DNA of 64,000 bases from assembly GCA_903789525.1 (NCBI GenBank), contig CAIFER010000001.1, forward strand, positions 434,001 through 498,000, written 5' to 3'. Both the position numbers and the translations under genes were made by a program. How positions within the stretch are numbered: the stretch's first letter is position 1; each line of letters starts with the position of its first letter. Shown piece after piece: positions 63,593 through 64,000 of the stretch. Origin of the DNA: an uncultured Aeriscardovia sp. Lineage in GTDB: Bacteria > Actinomycetota > Actinomycetes > Actinomycetales > Bifidobacteriaceae. The notes below the pieces were generated by a model. The model made no database searches. It worked only from the letters and a program-made list of their open reading frames with translations, and was not told the origin of the DNA.

Positions 63593-64000
63593 GATGTACC
63601 TTCTTTTCTGACTTCAGCGAATGATCCTCATCCTGAGATTTTCCAGGTGCCTTGGCATCGTGCGACGGCTGAGATGTATCAGCAGCGGATTGATCTGCCT
63701 TTTCGTCTGCCACGATCGGATTGCTCGTCAGCTCGACAGCAGACTTCACTGGCTCAATGCGCAACATCGACACGCGCTTACGCCGACCCGACTGTCCTAT
63801 CGCGGTCAGCTTGAGCCCATGTGTTTGCGCGGATTCGCCGACAACAGGCACATGCCCGAGGATCTTCGTCAGCAAACCAAAGACAGTATCGACGTCATCC
63901 TCGTCCATGTCGATTTCAAAGATCTCTTCCACATCGGCAATCGGTGTGCGGGACGGCATGTTCCACACATCTGGCGAGACTTCCACTGACTCAATCTTGT
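63585..64000 (-). CDS. CorC/HlyC-type hemolysin-family protein, 5' part outside window
   Basis: Only the last ~138 residues are visible. They include part of the CorC_HlyC transporter-associated domain (VEEIFEIDMDEDDVDTVFGLLTKILGHVP and HGLKLTAIGQSGRRKRVSMLRIEPV), which follows membrane and CBS domains in full-length proteins. These resemble CNNM/CorC Mg/Co-related transporters. A ~60-residue hydrophilic tail ends the protein. The frame is open to the window edge, and era starts within its last codons. Confidence 0.85.
   Translation of the reverse strand, partial: KIESVEVSPDVWNMPSRTPIADVEEIFEIDMDEDDVDTVFGLLTKILGHVPVVGESAQTHGLKLTAIGQSGRRKRVSMLRIEPVKSAVELTSNPIVADEKADQSAADTSQPSHDAKAPGKSQDEDHSLKSEKKVHRG

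Noticed and set aside
1-64000. CRISPR arrays, prophage, integrases, insertion sequences
   Set aside because: No repeat-spacer pattern, transposase or phage gene was seen anywhere in the window.

Overview
The window is a 64 kb stretch of actinobacterial core chromosome of roughly 50% G+C. Gene content and order (hrcA-dnaJ beside a transketolase-transaldolase pair, thrS-HIT-yebC-ruvCAB, uvrA-uvrC-rapZ-yvcK-whiA-pgk-tpiA-secG, lepA-hemW, trmI-glnE) point to a member of the Bifidobacteriaceae; the genus cannot be fixed from the sequence alone. Genes are packed tightly, most are on the minus strand, and many neighbours overlap by 1-8 bases. I see no insertion sequence, prophage, integrase or CRISPR array. 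Two genes are cut by the window ends (cmk at the left, a CorC/HlyC-type protein at the right).

Layout: 1-505 cytidylate kinase domain, then rluB and a divergent aquaporin; 2.9-4.7 kb two actinobacterial membrane proteins (DUF3017 and DUF6350 type); 4.8-12.2 kb the apt, yajC, ruvB-ruvA-ruvC, yebC, HIT, thrS block, with a LexA box before ruvA; 12.4-12.8 kb four tRNA genes (Gly, Cys, Val, Val); 13.0-15.8 kb PAC2 protein, uppP and a fructosamine-kinase-like protein; 15.9-18.2 kb dnaJ-hrcA behind a perfect CIRCE operator; 18.4-21.7 kb tkt and tal; 21.8-25.9 kb an APC permease, secG, tpiA and pgk; 26.1-34.8 kb whiA, yvcK, rapZ, uvrC, uvrA, with a LexA box before uvrA; 34.9-39.7 kb a TetM-like GTPase divergent from an ABC-F ATPase plus a LysR regulator; 39.7-50.6 kb a pyrC homologue, a coiled-coil protein, glnE, trmI, a small membrane protein, hemW, lepA and rpsT; 50.7-53.8 kb a hydrolase/LysR divergent pair and a ribokinase-like gene; 53.9-57.4 kb a metal/redox cassette (P-type ATPase, CopZ-like chaperone, Dps-like protein, FLP-type Crp/Fnr regulator); 57.4-64 kb a hydrolase, rplY, an acyl-CoA ligase, a Gfo/Idh/MocA oxidoreductase, era and a CorC/HlyC-type protein.

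The most distinctive accessory feature is the 53.9-57.4 kb cassette. Its regulator has two cysteines placed like those of the Lactobacillus FLP redox switch. Two perfect FNR-type palindromes (TTGAT-N4-ATCAA) lie in the same cassette, one before the ATPase gene and one before the chaperone gene, so it looks like a self-regulated metal/oxidative-stress module, plausibly acquired by transfer. Other points of interest are two SOS boxes, a dihydroorotase homologue lacking its catalytic Asp, a zinc-ribbon protein that has lost its cysteines, a TetM-like/ABC-F divergent pair, and stem-loops sitting just upstream of the ribosome binding sites of several genes, mostly central metabolic ones.
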